NCBI GenBank assembly: GCA_018399255.1
Contig: JAGYPA010000002.1
Coordinates: 62,001 to 126,000 of the forward strand
DNA: 64,000 nt
Direction of reading: 5' to 3'
Origin: Spirochaetales bacterium
GTDB taxonomy: Bacteria > Spirochaetota > Spirochaetia > JABMQR01
Under the pieces are notes generated by a model. The model did no database searches, was not told the origin of the DNA, and was given only the letters and a program-made list of their open reading frames with translations. Both the position numbers and the translations under genes were made by a program. Of the stretch, positions 32,619 through 42,130 are shown in pieces; position 1 is the first letter of the stretch, and every line of letters starts with the position of its first letter.

Positions 32619-34177
32619 TGCCGGTCATTTTCCGCATAGCACTGCGAAATCTCAGGGAACACAAATCAAAAACCCTCATAGTCGGAACCATTATTGCCGT
32701 TGGGATCATGGTCATGACCATCGGAACATCACTGATTGATACTGCAACCCTCGGCATAGAAAAAAACTTTATTGAAAACTATACCGGGAATATCCTTATC
32801 GGCGGGATATCAGAAGATGATCTCTCAATTTTCGGAGTTCAGTCGTTGGGCGGTATAGAACCTACCCCCCAGATTCCCGAATACGCACGCATCATAGATT
32901 ATCTCGAAAACCGGGACGATATAGAAGTTTTCACTCCGCAGATCAGCGGATTTGCATCGATTGCAACCGAGAATCAGCCTGATCCCGATGCCCGCGGCAT
33001 GACCTTCCTGTTCGGGATAGAACCGGACTCCTATCGGGAAATGTTCGATAAGGTCGCAATTTTAGAAGGAAAATTCCTGGAACCTGGTGAAACAGGCATC
33101 CTTCTTGCGCAGAGCAACAGAGAACGCTTAGAGAAACGGCTGGAAATTTCACTTACAGTGGGTGACAAGCTGCGGCTGACAGGATTCAGCGATGTCGGTA
33201 TTAAGATTCGGGAAGTGGAAATTATCGGATTCTACCAGCTCCTCTCGGAAACAGACGGCATCAACATGAGCTCCTATATTGATCTGGATACGCTGCGAGC
33301 CCTCAAAGCCATGAACCTGGGCGGATTCAGCACGGTGGTTCTTGACGAACGGCAGACAGATCTTCTGGAAGCGGAAAACTTTGATGACTTATTCAGCAGT
33401 GAAGCCTTCGACTCCTCGTTTTCCGACTCATTCGGTGATTCATTTGCCGATGCCCCGGCCGTCACTCCTGCTTTTGATTTCGATGATCCTTTCAAGGGGT
33501 CATCTGCTGACGCTTCATTAGAGCCCTCGGACACTGATATCAAATCTTTGCCGGATGAGCAGCTTTTATCCGATCCTGACGCTAGAAGCGGAGGCAGCTT
33601 TGAATTTATCCTTCTCAGTCTCAAAAATCCCCGCAGGACTACCCGAACCGTCAATGAGCTGAATGAATGGTTTATCAGTGAAGGAATTGCCGCTCAGGCA
33701 ATGGATTGGAAGGGCGCAGCCGGTCCCTTCTCCTCGACTGCTGATGTGGTGCGAAGCGTCTTTAACGTTGCCGTCCTGCTGGTGGCTTTTGTGGCCTTAA
33801 TAATAATCACCAACACCCTCCTGATATCAATTATGGAGAGAAAACGGGAAATCGGCACAATGCGGGCCATCGGTGCCGGAAAAGGCTTTGTTACGGTAAT
33901 GTTTACCAGTGAGATCACGGTGCTCTCGCTCGTCTTCGGTATTATTGGTCAGCTCGCCGGACTTGGTGTATTGGGCATAGTCAACTTGATCGGCATCAAA
34001 GCAGGAAACAGTCTGGTGGAAATCCTCTTTGCAGGTCCTGTTCTGAAACCCGTTGTCAACCTGTCGACGCTGGCTGTCGACCTTGCAGTCGTTCTGGCCA
34101 TCGGTATCCTGGCAAATATTTATCCGGTGTATGTAGCCCTGAAAATTCAGCCTGTAAAGGCTATCAGCAGCGTGTAG
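32618..34177 (+). CDS. FtsX/LolC-like ABC permease with acidic Phe-rich insertion
   Basis: N-term MPVIFRIALRNLREHKSKTLIVGTIIAVGIMV; C-term ISIMERKREIGTMRAIGA; insertion NFDDLFSSEAFDSSFSDSFGDSFADAPAVTPAFDFDDPFKG. Confidence 0.88.
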   Translation: MPVIFRIALRNLREHKSKTLIVGTIIAVGIMVMTIGTSLIDTATLGIEKNFIENYTGNILIGGISEDDLSIFGVQSLGGIEPTPQIPEYARIIDYLENRDDIEVFTPQISGFASIATENQPDPDARGMTFLFGIEPDSYREMFDKVAILEGKFLEPGETGILLAQSNRERLEKRLEISLTVGDKLRLTGFSDVGIKIREVEIIGFYQLLSETDGINMSSYIDLDTLRALKAMNLGGFSTVVLDERQTDLLEAENFDDLFSSEAFDSSFSDSFGDSFADAPAVTPAFDFDDPFKGSSADASLEPSDTDIKSLPDEQLLSDPDARSGGSFEFILLSLKNPRRTTRTVNELNEWFISEGIAAQAMDWKGAAGPFSSTADVVRSVFNVAVLLVAFVALIIITNTLLISIMERKREIGTMRAIGAGKGFVTVMFTSEITVLSLVFGIIGQLAGLGVLGIVNLIGIKAGNSLVEILFAGPVLKPVVNLSTLAVDLAVVLAIGILANIYPVYVALKIQPVKAISSV

Positions 34178-34186
34178 GAGATAGAG

Positions 34187-35494
34187 ATGAAACTTATCAG
34201 GCTGGCAGCAAAAAACTTACTTCGCCAAAAGCGCCGCTCTATTCTCCTCGGGTCGGCTATAGCCTTCGGTATTCTCTTTGTTACTCTGATAAATGGATTT
34301 ACCGGAAGTTTTATAATAAATGTGGGTGAGAATTTTTCAAATCTTCTAGCTGGTCATATTTTCATTGATGGTGTGGAAAAATCTGAAACCGGCAAGGAAC
34401 TCTATATTATCAGAGATGATTCTGCTTTGATGGATGCCGTTGATGCCTCTGGCATAGATTACCGTTTCCTGACAAAACGTTCGGAAATCCGCGGCAGTCT
34501 GCTCTTTGAGGGGAATGGAATAAATCAGTCCATTGTCGGGGCAGACTGGTCCAGGGAAAGCTACTTCAAGGAACGTATTATCCTGAAAGAGGGATCATTC
34601 GACAATATGGCGGATCCTCAGGCTTTGATAATCTCTTCAAAAATAGCCGATCGTCTGCAGGTTGAGCTCGGAGACCGGGTTATCGTAAAAATGCAGACCT
34701 ATACCGGGCAGCAGACTGCCGGTGATTTTACAATCGCTGCCATCAGCATTGATACCGGGCTGTTCGGCTCCATATCGTGCTACGCAAATCTCGATTATGT
34801 CAATGAACTGCTGAATCTTGCTCCCGACGAGTACCTGACCCTTGGTATTTATCTTCCCGAGCTAGTCGACACAGAACCTTCCACAGACAGCCTCATCCCT
34901 GAGCTGGAAAAACGGATCAGCTTATTCAGCCGGGAAACTGCAGGAGATGAAAACCCCTTCATGGCTATACTGGAACAGCAGGAGGAGGAAGAGTGGGAAG
35001 GCATCCGCTACCGGCTCTCAAACATCAATGATATTCTCAGTGAGGTTGAAGAGATTGTAAGAATTCTCAACATTGCCAGTATTGTCATCCTGCTGGTACT
35101 CTTTGCCATCATTATGGTCGGTATCACAAACACCTTCCGGATGGTCATGTTTGAACGTATTCAGGAAATTGGAACGATGCGGGCTGTAGGCATGCAGCGA
35201 TCCGAGGTTCGGCAGCTGTTCCTGCTCGAGGCACTGTTCCTGGCCCTCTTCGGCCTGGCAGCAGGCTATCTGCTCACGGCCGGGGCAATGGGCATTCTCT
35301 CAAGCATTTACTGGGGCGTTGATACACCGCTTTTCATGCTGCTGAAAAACGGCTATATGACATTTACCATTACCGCAGGACAGATTCTGCTGAATATCGC
35401 AATTGTCACCCTGCTGACTCTGGCTGCAGCTTTCCGTCCCTCTGACAAAGCCGCCCGGCTGGAACCTGGCGTAGCACTGGCTACAGAAAAGTAG
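34187..35494 (+). CDS. FtsX/LolC-like ABC permease
   Basis: MKLIRLAAKNLLRQKRRSILLGSAIAFGILFVT; MFERIQEIGTMRAVGMQRSEVRQLFLLEA. Confidence 0.88.
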   Translation: MKLIRLAAKNLLRQKRRSILLGSAIAFGILFVTLINGFTGSFIINVGENFSNLLAGHIFIDGVEKSETGKELYIIRDDSALMDAVDASGIDYRFLTKRSEIRGSLLFEGNGINQSIVGADWSRESYFKERIILKEGSFDNMADPQALIISSKIADRLQVELGDRVIVKMQTYTGQQTAGDFTIAAISIDTGLFGSISCYANLDYVNELLNLAPDEYLTLGIYLPELVDTEPSTDSLIPELEKRISLFSRETAGDENPFMAILEQQEEEEWEGIRYRLSNINDILSEVEEIVRILNIASIVILLVLFAIIMVGITNTFRMVMFERIQEIGTMRAVGMQRSEVRQLFLLEALFLALFGLAAGYLLTAGAMGILSSIYWGVDTPLFMLLKNGYMTFTITAGQILLNIAIVTLLTLAAAFRPSDKAARLEPGVALATEK

Positions 35495-35576
35495 CATTTG
35501 ACCCTTCAGCGGTTTAGCATCATATTATGATCAACTGCTGAAGAAAGCGTAAATATTTTTCCAAGAGAGGTTTTCG

Positions 35577-36357
35577 ATGTCCACGGACAGATACAGAATA
35601 AAAAAACTGCATTATCGTGTCGTTATGGCACTTTTTGTGATGCTTCTGCCGTTTTCCGCTGCAGCGCTCACTCCTGCGGGTTACGGTGCAATTCTGGAAG
35701 ATATTGACAATCTTCAGAATTTCGGTGATCGGGATTTTACTACCATCTATTCTATAGTATCGGAAAAGCCTGGGGAAGAGCGTGAAGTTCTGGAAACCCG
35801 CCTGTTCCGCCGGGACCGGGATGATCTGTTTCTCCTGATTATCATCTCCCCGGAGATTCAGAAAGGTCAGGGCTATCTGCAGGTTGAGAACAATCTCTGG
35901 TTCTATGACCCCGAAAGTCGGATTCGAGCACTCTTTCGGTTCGGGAAAATATCCAGAACTCTGATGCCAAAAACAATGATTTCATGGTGCAGACACTTGC
36001 TCAAGATTATATCGTTACCAGTCATGATGAGAGCACTCTCGGCGGCGTTCCTGTATATGTTTCTCGATCTCGAGGCAACCAACGATGAGGTAGCTTATCC
36101 AAAAATGAAACTCTGGGTACGGCAGTCGCCTACTCTTCCCATGAAGGCCGAGGAATACGGTTTCTCTGGTCGATTGATGCGCAATTCAGCCTATCTCAAC
36201 TATGTCAAGGTTGGAGAAAAATACTTGCCCACAAGAATTCTGCGCCGATATGCTTAACATCGGTGAAAAAACCCAGATTACCATGACCAGTCCGTCAGTA
36301 ACCACCCTGCCTGACTATATTTTCACAAAAGGCTTATCTGGAACAGGTAAATAAATG
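35577..36357 (+). CDS. LolA-like outer-membrane lipoprotein-sorting protein, reading frame disrupted by several frameshifts
   Basis: N-term FGDRDFTTIYSIVSEKPGEEREVLETRLFRRDRDDLFLLIIISPEIQKGQGYLQVENNLWFYDPESR; alternate frame gives NSDAKNNDFMVQTLAQDYIVTSHDESTLGGVPVYV then LDLEATNDEVAYPKMKLWV; end DMLNIGEKTQITMTSPSVTTLPDYIFTK out of frame. Confidence 0.7.
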
Positions 36358-38118
36358 ATGAGCAAGAGATCGCAGGGATCGTCAAAGTGTTTTGCAGCCG
36401 CCGTAATTTTCATCTCAGCCGGGCTGCTCTTTGCAGAAGACGGACAAGTGGATGAGTTTCAGCAGGAAATGAATGACTTCGAAGATCCTTTCAGCGATCC
36501 TTTTGCCGATGACTTCGAAGATCCTTTCAGCGATCCTTTTGCCGATGACTTCGAAGATCCTTTCAGCGATCCCTTTGCAAACGATAGTGATGATTTTGAC
36601 GATATATTTTTCGAGGATACCGGAATAACCGAACTGGCCCCGGAAACAGAAGAGTATACCGAAACCTACGAAACGTTTCTGATATCAGAAGCCCTGAACT
36701 GGGGCGGCAGATTCAGCGGAAAACTTGACCTTGGCTGGGATTGGGAAAGCTATAATGATGGTCTGGCATGGGAAGATGCTTCAGGATCAGCATCCCCGTC
36801 AGCATCAGCATCACTCTATTTTGATGCCCGCCCCGAACTCGGCTATCGGGTATTCGGCAAATTTTTCATTGAAACCCAGGCCGGCGGGTTCGGCGCTCTG
36901 GGAGATCTTGGACTGGATCTTTCAGCCGTCAACTTTACCGATAATGACGACGGATCTATCAGTTTCTCCACCAATCCCGATTCCGATCAAGACGCAGACA
37001 ATGACAGTAACGAGAATGAAAGTGATCCGACTCCCCTTTCTTTGACCCTTGGGGTCCAGGAACTGTTTGCCGATTTCCAGCATGATGACAGGCTGTTTTT
37101 CCGTTTTGGTAAAAGCTTCGTCAAATGGGGCGTAGGCTATTTTTTCAGCCCTGCAGATGTTATCAACCTTGATTCCATTGATGCCGAAGATCCTGCTGCC
37201 GAACGGCAGGGTCCCCTGAATTTTCGCATCCAGTACCCATCAGGCATAAATAATACCTACTTCTATATTCTTGCCGACCAGATAGCTGAGCCTGAAGATA
37301 TATCCTTTGCCGGAAAGTATGAATGGGTTACGGGAAACTCGGAAATCGGTCTGGGAGCTCTGTATTCGATCAACGGCGTTCCTAAGCTTATGACAACCCT
37401 CTCCTCCTCTGTCGGGGAAGTCCGAATTTTCGGTGAGAGCGTACTTTCTTACGGATCCAGCCGGGTCTTTGTCGCTGAATCCAAAATCCAGCCGGAATTT
37501 GATGCTGACGCTGCAGAAAGTGAAAAATACACAGCTCTTGATACTTTCACCATCGACTCTCTGCCTCTTTTCAGTGCAACTGCAGGATTTTCCTATAATC
37601 GATCGGATCCCAATATTTTTATTGTCGGACAGTATTTTTTCAACGGCGAAGGCTACGCTTCCAACCCGATCATAGACAGTGAAAACGGGAAAACTCTTCT
37701 GGATGCCGCAGCCTTTCTGCTGCTCAATCCTGATGCCAACGGTCTGGCAAAACCGGAAAACGAGCAGCCGGATGACTATAAAGAACCACCCGCTCTGGGA
37801 TTCGGGGATATATCAAATTTTGGACAGCACTATGGGGCTTTAGCCCTCTCCTGGAACGAAATTGCCGAGACTGATCTTTCAGCAAACCTGTTCTGGATAG
37901 GAAATCTGACCGACGGCTCAGGCATAATCTCGCCCACTCTCAGCTGGAGCATAATTGACAGGCTCTCTGCTTCTGCAGGAGTAAGAATGACCTATGGTAC
38001 CAGTGGTACCGAGTTTGCCGATCCTGCCGGCCTTTTCGCTCAGGACCCGGAAGACAATCCGCAGGACCCGACCTTTTCGTTTACCCTGCAGTTCTCGATC
38101 GGGGGAGGAAGTTTCTAA
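36355..38118 (+). CDS. Putative outer-membrane beta-barrel protein with N-terminal acidic DPF repeats
   Basis: Signal-like N-term, three 12-aa repeats DFEDPFSDPFAD, aromatic/Gly-rich alternating C-terminal region ending FSFTLQFSIGGGSF. Confidence 0.65.
   Translation: MMSKRSQGSSKCFAAAVIFISAGLLFAEDGQVDEFQQEMNDFEDPFSDPFADDFEDPFSDPFADDFEDPFSDPFANDSDDFDDIFFEDTGITELAPETEEYTETYETFLISEALNWGGRFSGKLDLGWDWESYNDGLAWEDASGSASPSASASLYFDARPELGYRVFGKFFIETQAGGFGALGDLGLDLSAVNFTDNDDGSISFSTNPDSDQDADNDSNENESDPTPLSLTLGVQELFADFQHDDRLFFRFGKSFVKWGVGYFFSPADVINLDSIDAEDPAAERQGPLNFRIQYPSGINNTYFYILADQIAEPEDISFAGKYEWVTGNSEIGLGALYSINGVPKLMTTLSSSVGEVRIFGESVLSYGSSRVFVAESKIQPEFDADAAESEKYTALDTFTIDSLPLFSATAGFSYNRSDPNIFIVGQYFFNGEGYASNPIIDSENGKTLLDAAAFLLLNPDANGLAKPENEQPDDYKEPPALGFGDISNFGQHYGALALSWNEIAETDLSANLFWIGNLTDGSGIISPTLSWSIIDRLSASAGVRMTYGTSGTEFADPAGLFAQDPEDNPQDPTFSFTLQFSIGGGSF
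36475..36582 (+). repeat. Three contiguous 36-nt in-frame tandem repeats
   Basis: gacttcgaagatcctttcagcgatccttttgccgat at 36475, 36511 (identical) and 36547 (diverged 3' end). Confidence 0.95.
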
Positions 38119-39701
38119 TGCAGTACAAAAAACCCGCGAAATTACCAGAACCAACAGCAATCCTGCCCTTCATCAAGGCGGTTATCTTCGTTTCCATTAT
38201 CGTCTTTACCGGTGCGTCCTTTTTCTCCTGCAACGGCTTCTACGAACCGGTGCCTGACGCTCCTGTTATTACTGGCGGGAGCATTTCGGGAGATTCCACT
38301 ACTGAACCTGCCATTCTCATCACCTGGAGCCCGGTGGCTGATTCGGGAGGATATACCGTGTACCGCAAAGCTGATACCGAATCCGAATCCGACTACAAAG
38401 CCATCGGATCGACCCCTGCAGGGCAGCATTCATACCTGGACCGGGATGACGAACTGGAACTTGGCAGCAGCTACTCATACAAAGTCAGTTCCTACGGCTA
38501 TTGGCACGGGGTTGAGGGACTTCAGAGCAGTGCAGCAAAAACGGTAGATTTTTTCCTCACCCCTGTGTGGAAGGTGCTGACAGAATTGTCAGAAATTGCA
38601 GATCCCGGCACGGTAAAGGCCATCCGTACAGCCTTGGCACCAGGCAATATCCTCTACTATGCCTACAGCGATTCCACCGGCAGCCTGCAGGCCGGCCGCA
38701 TCCTGGAAGAGGAAGATGAAGAGAACGATGGCGACTACATTTACGAGCTGGAAAAATTTTCCGGCTTTTCAGCAAACACCGACGCTGTAAATCCAGAGTT
38801 CAATCTTTTATATGCAAACGGAGCACTCTATCTCGGCTATGCCGATACCGATGAGGAAGCCGCTGTTTCCAGAGGTTTGAGCGTCCTGCAGATTACTGCC
38901 GAAGAAAATGATGACGGAGATACCGAATGGAAATCGAAGTTTATTGGAACCCGAGGCTTTTCTGAAGGCAGTGTCTCCTCAATAAGCTTCGCCGCAGAGG
39001 GGTTCGGTGATTCGGCTATGCTGTATGTCGGCTATATCGATTCGGGTTCCGGGCTGCAGATACAGAAAAAGGCTCCAGAATCCGGCGGAACGACATGGAC
39101 CGATATTTCTCCGCTAGATCCAGATACAAGCCTGAAGGTCAGCGATGCCGAAGACGCGCAGCTGCTGCTCACCGCAGTATCTTCCCTGCTGGCACTCTAT
39201 ACCTTCACAAGCGATCCAGATACTAGAAAACTAGCGGTAATCAGCACCTCCGACAACAAGATCGGCAGTTCCTGGAATCCCTACGATGCTAACCTGACGG
39301 AGATTCAGGAAGTCGATACCTTTTCGGCCGTTGTTTCCGGCGGACTCCTCACCATTGCCGCTTTTACAGAATCTGACCAGACTTGGTACATTCTGCAGGA
39401 GGAAGATAACTCATGGTCGAGTCTACATGATAAAGAAAGTTTCCCGGGAGTTTTTACAGATAAAAACCTTGCAGCCCCCTTTGCCTTGGAGGCGGCAGGC
39501 GACAGTCAGATCATTATTACCGCTGCAGATGCCGGCGGCCTGGAAGCTGCCGTATTTGATCAGGATACAGAGAAATGGTTTTCGTACGGCAGTCCCGGCG
39601 GTTCCAGTTCAACGGATTCACCAAATCTTCATTTTTCAAATGGAACCTACTATACTGCATGGGTAGAAAATTCTGACATTCGCATATCCGTCGGGCGCTG
39701 A
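38118..39701 (+). CDS. Putative lipoprotein with fibronectin type III-like domain
   Basis: FVSIIVFTGASFFSCNGFYEPVPDAPVIT lipobox-like; ILITWSPVADSGGYTVYRKADTES...LGSSYSYKVSSYG. Confidence 0.65.
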   Translation: MQYKKPAKLPEPTAILPFIKAVIFVSIIVFTGASFFSCNGFYEPVPDAPVITGGSISGDSTTEPAILITWSPVADSGGYTVYRKADTESESDYKAIGSTPAGQHSYLDRDDELELGSSYSYKVSSYGYWHGVEGLQSSAAKTVDFFLTPVWKVLTELSEIADPGTVKAIRTALAPGNILYYAYSDSTGSLQAGRILEEEDEENDGDYIYELEKFSGFSANTDAVNPEFNLLYANGALYLGYADTDEEAAVSRGLSVLQITAEENDDGDTEWKSKFIGTRGFSEGSVSSISFAAEGFGDSAMLYVGYIDSGSGLQIQKKAPESGGTTWTDISPLDPDTSLKVSDAEDAQLLLTAVSSLLALYTFTSDPDTRKLAVISTSDNKIGSSWNPYDANLTEIQEVDTFSAVVSGGLLTIAAFTESDQTWYILQEEDNSWSSLHDKESFPGVFTDKNLAAPFALEAAGDSQIIITAADAGGLEAAVFDQDTEKWFSYGSPGGSSSTDSPNLHFSNGTYYTAWVENSDIRISVGR

Positions 39702-39743
39702 TACGACCCGGGAAAATCGATGGCGAGTGCCGCAGAATTCCCT

Positions 39744-41909
39744 CTACTGCTGCCGATTCTCCCAGTGCTTGAGCCCCTCCAGCACTCCGGCTGCATGATC
39801 TTCTCTGGAAAAATATACCTGTGAATGCTTTCTCAACTCTTCAAGCTCAGGTTCATAGTTTCCTACCACGATACCCAGCATTCTGCCGTACAGCATATCC
39901 CAGTCGTTACCGGAATTCCCCGCAGTATAGATATGCTGCATGGGAATCTTCCATTTACGCGAAATATAGCGGATCGCATGCCCTTTCGAAGCCCGGTAGG
40001 GAAGAACATCGAGATAGACTCCATGGGAAAAAACCAGGTTGTAGGCAAGCTTCCATTTTGCCAGCTCATTATGGACCAGCGGCAGGGTTTCTTCCGGAGA
40101 TACGCTGGCATCAATTGTATAACTGACTTTGAAGTCCCGCTGGGCCGCAGGATTCTCCTGAAGGCTGAGAAACGGCAAGGCGCCAAGAGCTGCTTTGACC
40201 TTCTCTGCCTTCCAGTTTCTGCGGATGCGCGACATCCAGCCTTTGTCAAATATTTTCAGTTCATTATAGTAAATTTCTGTCCCCACCGAAGCAATCACAA
40301 TATCAACATTCTTGATCCCACTTTCCTCCAGAACCTCCATAGCCGAATCCCTATCTCTTCCGGTGGCAACCCCGAATCCAAGACGCCCGCGGCTGCGCTC
40401 AATATGCTCGAGCAAAGCGGGAAGCTTCTCATTGTTTCCCAGCAGAGTATCGTCTATATCAGAGATCAGCAGCTGCTCGATGGTATCAAAACGCTTGCCG
40501 ATACTCTGCACCTCTTTTTCAACCAGGACATACGCATCTTCCTTTTTCAGGCTTTCCAGCTGTTCAACATAGGTATCACAGTGATGTCCCCAGGTATATA
40601 TCCTCCGGGTTGAATTGATACCCTGCTCAGAAAGCTCATTCCAGACAGACTGATCAGTGAGAATTTTCTTCATCTTTTCGGCAATCGATTCCGGGTGCTC
40701 AATATCTGCCAGAAGACCGCTGGCGCAGTTTTCCACAATATCAACCGGACCACCTTTATTAGTCGCTACAAACGGCAGCCCGCAGGCAGATGCCTCAATA
40801 AAGGTCAGCCCGAAAGTCTCGAGGAAGGAGGCGCTGACAAAGACTCCTCCTTTCAGAGCTGCGATGCGATACAGTTCAGGAACATCCCGCTCAGTATCGT
40901 GAAATTTGGGTACAGCCATTTTCCCATACAAGTCATACTTGTCCATTGATAGAAGGATATCAGTCAGAACCTGCTGCTCACCCTCTCCCATATCAGAAAT
41001 ATCATTACGAATACCGGCAAATATGGCCAGATTGGCTATTGCCTGAAGTTCCTTGTCCCTGCCGTAGACATCAATAAGCATGTCGATATTCTTGCGTGCG
41101 TCCGGCCGGCACAGAGTGAGAATCAAGGGTTTATCCGGTTCAAAATGAAACCTTCTCAACTCATTCAGCGTGCGGTTATGGGCCTGTTTGGTCTCCTCCC
41201 GAATCTCACTCCCGGGCAGTTCGTAATCATAATAGGGAAAAAACTTATCCAGTTCGAGTCCGGGAGCAATAATCGCATAGCGAGGTATGCTGCGATGCTC
41301 ATACTGCCCATAGAGTTCCTCTTTTTCATATTTGGTACTGGCAATCACGAGATCCGCATTGGCAAGCACCTCTTCTTCGGTATCGATCCGGGTGGCAATA
41401 TCAAACCGCTTGACCGCATCATCATAGGACATCCCGCTGGACTGAAGAAATGAAAGCTTGTTCCTACCCAGTGAGTGGGCGGTAAAAACCAGCGGTATGC
41501 CGAAGGTACGGGCTATCTGGGCGGCTATATAGCCAGAATCAGCATAATGCCCATGCACAGCATCAGGAATCCTCCGGCGACTCCGGATATACTCGATCAA
41601 TTTATCGGTATATTCATCGAGATACGGCCAGAGCTTCTCCTTGGGTAGATACTTAAAGCCGCCGCAGGACAAACGTATAATCGAAGCCTTATCGGTAAGC
41701 GGTTCTTCTGACCCACTGTAGATATCACTTACCCGCTTGTCGCGAATTAGACGGGTAGCAAGATCTATATGCTGAATTTTTGGAGAGTTCGAAAGATTTT
41801 TCACAAGTTCGACGACATACCGAGTCTGACCGCCGGTATCCGCATCCCTTCCGAACTCGATGTTTTCGCCCCTTATGAGGCCGTGAATATTAACCATCAA
41901 CAAGTACAT
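39744..41909 (-). CDS. Sucrose-phosphate synthase with C-terminal HAD-type domain
   Basis: LLMVNIHGLIRGENIEFGRDADTGGQTRYVVELVKNL; HGHYADSGYIAAQIARTFGIPLVFTAHSLGRNK; TFIEASACGLPFVATNKGGPVDI; ISDIDDTLLGNNE. Confidence 0.88.
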   Translation of the reverse strand: MYLLMVNIHGLIRGENIEFGRDADTGGQTRYVVELVKNLSNSPKIQHIDLATRLIRDKRVSDIYSGSEEPLTDKASIIRLSCGGFKYLPKEKLWPYLDEYTDKLIEYIRSRRRIPDAVHGHYADSGYIAAQIARTFGIPLVFTAHSLGRNKLSFLQSSGMSYDDAVKRFDIATRIDTEEEVLANADLVIASTKYEKEELYGQYEHRSIPRYAIIAPGLELDKFFPYYDYELPGSEIREETKQAHNRTLNELRRFHFEPDKPLILTLCRPDARKNIDMLIDVYGRDKELQAIANLAIFAGIRNDISDMGEGEQQVLTDILLSMDKYDLYGKMAVPKFHDTERDVPELYRIAALKGGVFVSASFLETFGLTFIEASACGLPFVATNKGGPVDIVENCASGLLADIEHPESIAEKMKKILTDQSVWNELSEQGINSTRRIYTWGHHCDTYVEQLESLKKEDAYVLVEKEVQSIGKRFDTIEQLLISDIDDTLLGNNEKLPALLEHIERSRGRLGFGVATGRDRDSAMEVLEESGIKNVDIVIASVGTEIYYNELKIFDKGWMSRIRRNWKAEKVKAALGALPFLSLQENPAAQRDFKVSYTIDASVSPEETLPLVHNELAKWKLAYNLVFSHGVYLDVLPYRASKGHAIRYISRKWKIPMQHIYTAGNSGNDWDMLYGRMLGIVVGNYEPELEELRKHSQVYFSREDHAAGVLEGLKHWENRQQ

Positions 41910-42130
41910 TGTAATTATTCCCTTAGAGCACTAAATATTTTATCCAAAACCTGACACTCTGATATAATAGTATATAGAGAGTAAAAATGTAATACCTGTT
42001 ACCTCAATTCTCAATAATTTCCATTAATATCATCATATTTATTTAGTATACTAATTTTCATTCCTTGACAGCAAGCAAAGAAACAGTCCATAATTTGATT
42101 GACAAAACGGTTTTTTTTCAGGAGCACTTT

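Noticed and set aside
33274-33654. 126-aa minus-strand Ser/Lys-rich ORF
   Set aside because: Shadow of the acidic low-complexity insertion in the permease on the other strand.
36475-36582. 36-nt repeats resembling a CRISPR repeat length
   Set aside because: Units are contiguous with no spacers, in frame, and encode DFEDPFSDPFAD; not a CRISPR array.
39821-41453. Several plus-strand ORFs up to 262 aa
   Set aside because: Antisense to the sucrose-phosphate synthase gene, no recognisable motifs.
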